Part shown: piece by piece, positions 32,128-35,552 of the stretch
How the letters are laid out: each line of letters starts with the position of its first letter
How positions within the stretch are numbered: the first letter of the stretch is position 1
Position numbers and translations under genes: made by a program
Source: Allomesorhizobium camelthorni
Lineage (GTDB): Bacteria; Pseudomonadota; Alphaproteobacteria; Rhizobiales; Rhizobiaceae
Length of the DNA stretch: 35,552 nucleotides
Reading direction: 5' to 3'
Assembly (NCBI RefSeq): GCF_011045125.1
Contig: NZ_JAAKZF010000052.1
Coordinates: 1 to 35,552 of the forward strand
Notes under the pieces: generated by a model
What the model was told of the DNA's origin: nothing
The model's input: only the letters and a program-made list of their open reading frames with translations
Databases searched by the model: none

Positions 32128-32586
32128 ATGGACTGGAAACTTCCGCGCGAGGGCTCCTGCCGCTGCGGGCAGGTGCGCATCAGGATCAGTGCGCCGCCGC
32201 TTGTCACCATGGCTTGCCACTGCACCGGCTGCCAGAAGATGAGCTCTTCCGCATTCTCGCTGTCGGCCGCGATTCCCGCCGAGGGGTTCGAGGTGATTTC
32301 GGGCGAGCCCGTGGTCGGCGGGTTGCACGGCGCGACGAAGCACATGTTCTGCCCGCACTGCATGAGCTGGATGTTCACCCGGCCGGAAGGGATGGACTGG
32401 TTCGTCAATCTGCGCACCACCATGCTGGACGGCGCGGCCGATTTCGCGCCCTTCATCGAGACCTGGACTGCCGAGAAGCTGCCCTTCGCGCAGACCGGCG
32501 CTCCGCATTCCTATGAGACCCTGCCGCCGATGGACGCCTATGATGGGCTGATGAAGGAGTATGCGGAGTGGGCGGGGCGAGCTTGA
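32128..32586 (+). CDS. GFA family protein (Mss4-like zinc fold)
   Basis: 152 residues. Zinc-binding Cys in GSCRCGQVRIRI, ACHCTGCQKMSSSAFSL and MFCPHCMSWMF, the layout of glutathione-dependent formaldehyde-activating enzyme-like (GFA) proteins. The family name comes from Paracoccus Gfa; most members, including this one, have no shown activity. GAGGAGG precedes the ATG at 32128. Single gene after the serine hydrolase. Confidence 0.88.
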   Translation: MDWKLPREGSCRCGQVRIRISAPPLVTMACHCTGCQKMSSSAFSLSAAIPAEGFEVISGEPVVGGLHGATKHMFCPHCMSWMFTRPEGMDWFVNLRTTMLDGAADFAPFIETWTAEKLPFAQTGAPHSYETLPPMDAYDGLMKEYAEWAGRA

Positions 32587-32728
32587 CGCCAAGGCGCTCA
32601 TCGCCAGTGTGAGGAAACGGCGAACGCCTTGATGGGAATGGCCGGGAGCGCGACAGGTTCCAACGCTCGCCCGTTGCCCGGCAGGGCATCAGACGAGGTC
32701 CGGCTCAACTCACCATGCGATTGAACCG

Positions 32729-33445
32729 TCAGGACGTGTCGGGGCGCTCAAGCGCCCAGAAGGCCAGTCCGTGGGCGTTGTTCAAAACCTCGTCGACCTC
32801 GTGCTCGGGCCGACGGCGCCAGCCGGGCGGCCGGCCGGGGCGCAGCGGCCACAGGCGGCGCGGCCGGCCGTGAGGGAGATTGCGCGCTTCTCGGTTTTGC
32901 GCGCCTGCGGCGTCCGCCCGCCAGCGCGCGAAGCGCCGGGCGTGCGCCGGCAGATCGTCCAGTGCTGAGGCCAGCGCGGCGAGCCGGAGGCCGAGACGCG
33001 CGGCATTGACCGGGTCGTCGGGCGAGGGCGGTGGCGGGAGGGAGAACGGCGCGCTGAAGCCGGGCACGGAAATGCGCGGCACGCCGCCGGCGACAGGACG
33101 CCGGCGGGAGGGCAGGCGCAGCGGGTCGAGAAGCGGCAGTGTCATGGGGCGCATTGCGGTGCGGGCGTCGGGCGGCACGGCGCCTCCGGCCGGCTTGCCC
33201 AGGACCGGCGGACCGGGCTCCGGCTTGCGCGGACGCGGCGGAGCTACCACGACCCCGCGCGCCGCCGCGATGACCAGCCGCCGCGTGGCGGCCTCGGCCG
33301 GCCGGAGCAGCCGGAGCACGGCGCGGTGGAGATGGCGCGGCAGCGTCCCGCCGCGGCCGTCGGCGAGCCCGGCCATGGCGACCAGTGCCGACAGGATGCG
33401 CTTCAGCGCCTCCCGGTTTTTCTCAATCGCCGCATTCCAGTCCAT
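32729..33445 (-). CDS. Proline/arginine-rich protein of unknown function
   Basis: 238 residues from the ATG at 33445, which has GGAGG ~10 bases upstream. The N-terminus (DWNAAIEKNREALKRILSAL and HLHRAVLRLLRPAEAATRRLV) is helical and amphipathic. The middle is Pro/Arg-rich (PPRPRKPEPGPPVLGKP), a later block is SAPFSLPPPPSP, and the C-terminus is basic (GRPRRLWPLRPGRPPGWRRR). No membrane segment or catalytic motif is seen. The ribosome site and start make it a real gene, but much of it is compositionally biased. I do not recognise a family. Confidence 0.6.
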   Translation of the reverse strand: MDWNAAIEKNREALKRILSALVAMAGLADGRGGTLPRHLHRAVLRLLRPAEAATRRLVIAAARGVVVAPPRPRKPEPGPPVLGKPAGGAVPPDARTAMRPMTLPLLDPLRLPSRRRPVAGGVPRISVPGFSAPFSLPPPPSPDDPVNAARLGLRLAALASALDDLPAHARRFARWRADAAGAQNREARNLPHGRPRRLWPLRPGRPPGWRRRPEHEVDEVLNNAHGLAFWALERPDTS

Positions 33446-33568
33446 CGCCGTGTTTCCTCCTGCTGGCGAGGACGATAGTAGGGGCGGTCGGAGGGGTGGG
33501 GATAAAGTGAGAAAATATTCCTGACAGATGCTGACAGGGGCAAGCTTGGAGCGAGGCCCGCCCCCTCC

Positions 33569-33610
33569 ACCACGCTTCGCGTGGTCCCCCTCCCCCGTAA
33601 ACGGGGGAGG
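33569..33610. repeat. Tandem perfect hairpins, intergenic repeat
   Basis: ACCACGC-TTC-GCGTGGT (33569-33585) and CCTCCCCCGT-AA-ACGGGGGAGG (33589-33610). This pair is a third type of rhizobial intergenic palindrome. It lies between the divergent genes at 33445 and 33687. Confidence 0.7.
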
Positions 33611-33686
33611 ATCAGCCGCGGCGCGAAACCAAGCGCCGGGCTGTTCGTTATGCCCCCGGCGGCGGGCGGCGGAAGGAGGCTCGCAA

Positions 33687-34448
33687 ATGCATTTTCCCAA
33701 CGAATCCACGGAATATCGCGCCGCGCGCGATCGCCTGCTTGAAAAGGAGATCGAGCTTCGACGTCAGATGGAAGCGGTGGCCGAGGAGCGGCGGAAGCTT
33801 CCGCCGGGCGGCATGCTGAAGGAGGATTATGTCTTCGACGGGCTGAGCGCCGACGGCAAGCCCGCGCGCATCCGTTTTTCAGAGCTGTTCGCGCCGGGGC
33901 GCGACACGCTGATCGCCTACGACATGATGTTCCCCCGCTATCCGACCGATCCGCGGCCGAAACCGGCCGAGGGCGCTTTCGCCAAGCTGCCGCGCGAGGA
34001 TTCGCCGTGCCCGTCCTGCACCGCGCTGGTCGACCAGTGGGACGGCGCGGCGCCGCATCTGGAGGCGGCCGGCTTCAACTTCGTCGTCATCGCCAAGACG
34101 CCGCTGGAGCGGCTGCTGACCTTCGCCGGCGAAAGGGGCTGGCGGCATGTGCGCTTCCTGTCGGCGGCGGGCAACAGCTTCAAACGGGACTATCATGGCG
34201 AGGACGAGGAAGGCTATCAGCAGCCGCTGCTGCATGTGTTCCACCGCTCGGGCGACGGCATCCGCCATTTCTGGAGTTCGGAATTGCATTTCGCCAAGAG
34301 TGAGCCCGGCCAGGACGAGCGCGCCTTCGGCACGCTGGAGCCGGTTTGGAATTTTATAGACATGACGCCCGACGGCCGGCCGGATTGGAACGTTGGGATC
34401 GACGATCGCGGGCCGAAGGAGGCGAAGCCGGGGTTGGTGGTGGCTTGA
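33687..34448 (+). CDS. DUF899 family thioredoxin-like protein
   Basis: 253 residues from the ATG at 33687 (GGAGG seven bases upstream). Features of the DUF899 family: EYRAARDRLLEKEIELRRQMEAV, RRKLPPGGMLKEDYVFDG, LFAPGRDTLIAYDMMF, then CPSCTALVDQWDGAAPHLEAAGFNFVVIAKTPLERL, a thioredoxin-like fold with CPSC at the active-site position, and LEPVWNFIDMTPDGRPDW. Function unknown; redox activity is possible given CxxC. No signal peptide. Confidence 0.88.
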   Translation: MHFPNESTEYRAARDRLLEKEIELRRQMEAVAEERRKLPPGGMLKEDYVFDGLSADGKPARIRFSELFAPGRDTLIAYDMMFPRYPTDPRPKPAEGAFAKLPREDSPCPSCTALVDQWDGAAPHLEAAGFNFVVIAKTPLERLLTFAGERGWRHVRFLSAAGNSFKRDYHGEDEEGYQQPLLHVFHRSGDGIRHFWSSELHFAKSEPGQDERAFGTLEPVWNFIDMTPDGRPDWNVGIDDRGPKEAKPGLVVA

Positions 34449-34752
34449 GGGGGGCGGGGACGGTGGCAGCACGACTATGCGGGAGTCAGTTCCGGCGCCA
34501 CACTTGCCTAGATGCCGGTCGTGTACACCCGTTCCCACCAGCAAGCTGCCGGGATTCGGCGTGGATACTACGGTCTGTGATGCGTCGCTGCGCTCCTGGC
34601 TCGACGCGCCAGTTGAGCGTCGCCTCGAGCCTTGGCTAATGCCAGCAATCAGCATGGAGATTCCGACGAGATCGGACGGCTTGTACAATTTTCCGAACTA
34701 CACGATGATACGTTTCGTTTCGGCTTACGTTTCTCTAATATCCGAGATATCC
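34449..34752. other. Intergenic region at a composition boundary
   Basis: Ordinary high-GC DNA to about 34670, then AT-richer DNA leading into the ParA gene. No tRNA, integrase site or gene is seen. A TTGTAC at 34681-34686 might be a -35 element for parA, without a clear -10. Confidence 0.45.
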
Positions 34753-35552
34753 ATGTCCAGTTTTAAATTCGAGAAGACGAAGTTGCTTTCGTGCGTAAAC
34801 TTGAAAGGTGGGGTCGGCAAAACCGCTCTAGCTGTTAATTTTTCGGCTTACTGCGGAAAGGAAGGTAAAAGTGTTCTATTGGTCGATTTGGATCCCCAAA
34901 CAAACGCTACTTTTAGTTGTATAAGCGTTGAAGATTGGCAAGATCATTCGGAGAAAAAGGGGACTGTAGCTAATTTGTTTGGCACCAGGGCGCAGACGAC
35001 TGCGGCAGGAAGTAACAGTAAGGAAGCTGCTGATTTGATAATTGAAGGAGTCTTCGACGGTGTTGACCTTCTTCCATCGCATCTCGATCTATTTACAATA
35101 GACCTTGATCTCGGGGCGCAGTTTGCGCGTGAGACCATAATTAGACGTGCCTTGGCCCCTTTGGACGGAGAATACGATCTGATCGTATTCGACTGTCCGC
35201 CAAATCTTACGATCCCCACACAGAATGCCTTGGCGTGTTCTACCCACTACGTGGTACCCGTGTCGCCAGACTTCCTGTCGTCACTTGGAATCGCGCTTTT
35301 GCAGACGAGGGTTCAGGAATTTTCGGATGCACTGGAAAATCCCATCGAAAGCGCGGGGATTCTGCTTTCGAGAGTCGGCCGCCCCTCATATTTTCGGCAA
35401 CAGACAAAAGGCACGTTAAGAGCGGAATTTGGCGATGAGGTTTTGTCGACGGAGATAACAGAGAGGTCCTCTGTATCGGAATCAGCAGCCAAGCGTTGCT
35501 CCGTGTTTGGTATGAACGATCAGGCGGCGAAAACCGAATTCACCGATGCGTC
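34753..35552 (+). CDS. ParA/Soj-like ATPase, truncated by the window end
   Basis: At least 266 residues, open at the right edge. The ParA family is shown by the deviant Walker A LKGGVGKTALAVNF (Lys of KGG), LLVDLDPQTNATFS, and Walker B YDLIVFDCPPNLTIPTQNAL, followed by VVPVSPDFLSSLGIALLQ. Such ATPases dimerise on ATP and bind DNA, usually with a ParB partner; orphan forms occur on islands. The start at 34753 is likely; an in-frame ATG at 34705 is alternative. GC and codon use (many A/T-ending codons) are clearly lower than the rest of the window, a sign of horizontal origin. Confidence 0.9.
   Translation, partial: MSSFKFEKTKLLSCVNLKGGVGKTALAVNFSAYCGKEGKSVLLVDLDPQTNATFSCISVEDWQDHSEKKGTVANLFGTRAQTTAAGSNSKEAADLIIEGVFDGVDLLPSHLDLFTIDLDLGAQFARETIIRRALAPLDGEYDLIVFDCPPNLTIPTQNALACSTHYVVPVSPDFLSSLGIALLQTRVQEFSDALENPIESAGILLSRVGRPSYFRQQTKGTLRAEFGDEVLSTEITERSSVSESAAKRCSVFGMNDQAAKTEFTDA

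Overview
The window is high-GC chromosomal DNA of a rhizobial alphaproteobacterium. It is most like Mesorhizobium or another Phyllobacteriaceae: greA is followed directly by an lpsB-type core mannosyltransferase, and lrp, trxB and an lsrB/vtlR-type LysR gene lie close by, an order I recall from Sinorhizobium and relatives. Rhizobial palindromic intergenic repeats and GTG/TTG starts with clear Shine-Dalgarno sites fit this. Assignments come from reading protein and DNA motifs; no database search was run.

Layout. 1-2300: an LssY_C-domain gene whose last ~240 bp are present twice, flanking a foreign-looking ~1.2-kb segment with a lipoprotein lytic transglycosylase. 2368-9000: envelope and housekeeping genes (small membrane protein, two extensin-like proteins, DUF3775, two small-molecule transporters or membrane proteins, a TPR protein, a PQQ-type sugar dehydrogenase), separated by two kinds of mobile palindromic repeat. 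9093-14758: greA behind a terminator-like leader, then lpsB and five further glycosyltransferase genes (three GT25, one GT29/sialyltransferase-like, one GT8-like). This is a lipopolysaccharide outer-core module set between conserved greA-lpsB and lrp-trxB-lsrB. 14761-17621: lrp, trxB and lsrB, with a MITE-like palindrome between trxB and lsrB.

18129-19095 has no protein gene but carries RNA signals. One is a ~115-nt small RNA with the anti-Shine-Dalgarno motif CCTCCTCCC in a hairpin loop, its own promoter and a terminator; this is the hallmark of the rhizobial alpha-r14/NfeR1 family. A LysR-type palindrome sits just upstream of its promoter. A second, unclassified structured stretch ends at a perfect 15-bp bidirectional terminator.

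19096-25552: an EF-G paralogue, a GGDEF-EAL gene broken by a one-base frameshift, aspartate aminotransferase, and a degenerate EAL protein. 25646-34448: two glutathione transferases, cspA, a tandem array of three small four-cysteine secreted proteins, ogt, a second lytic transglycosylase, a divergent gst/marR pair with three operator copies, a serine hydrolase, a GFA-family protein, a Pro/Arg-rich unknown and a DUF899 protein. From about 34680 the DNA becomes AT-richer and a ParA-type ATPase begins that runs off the window, probably the edge of an accessory island.
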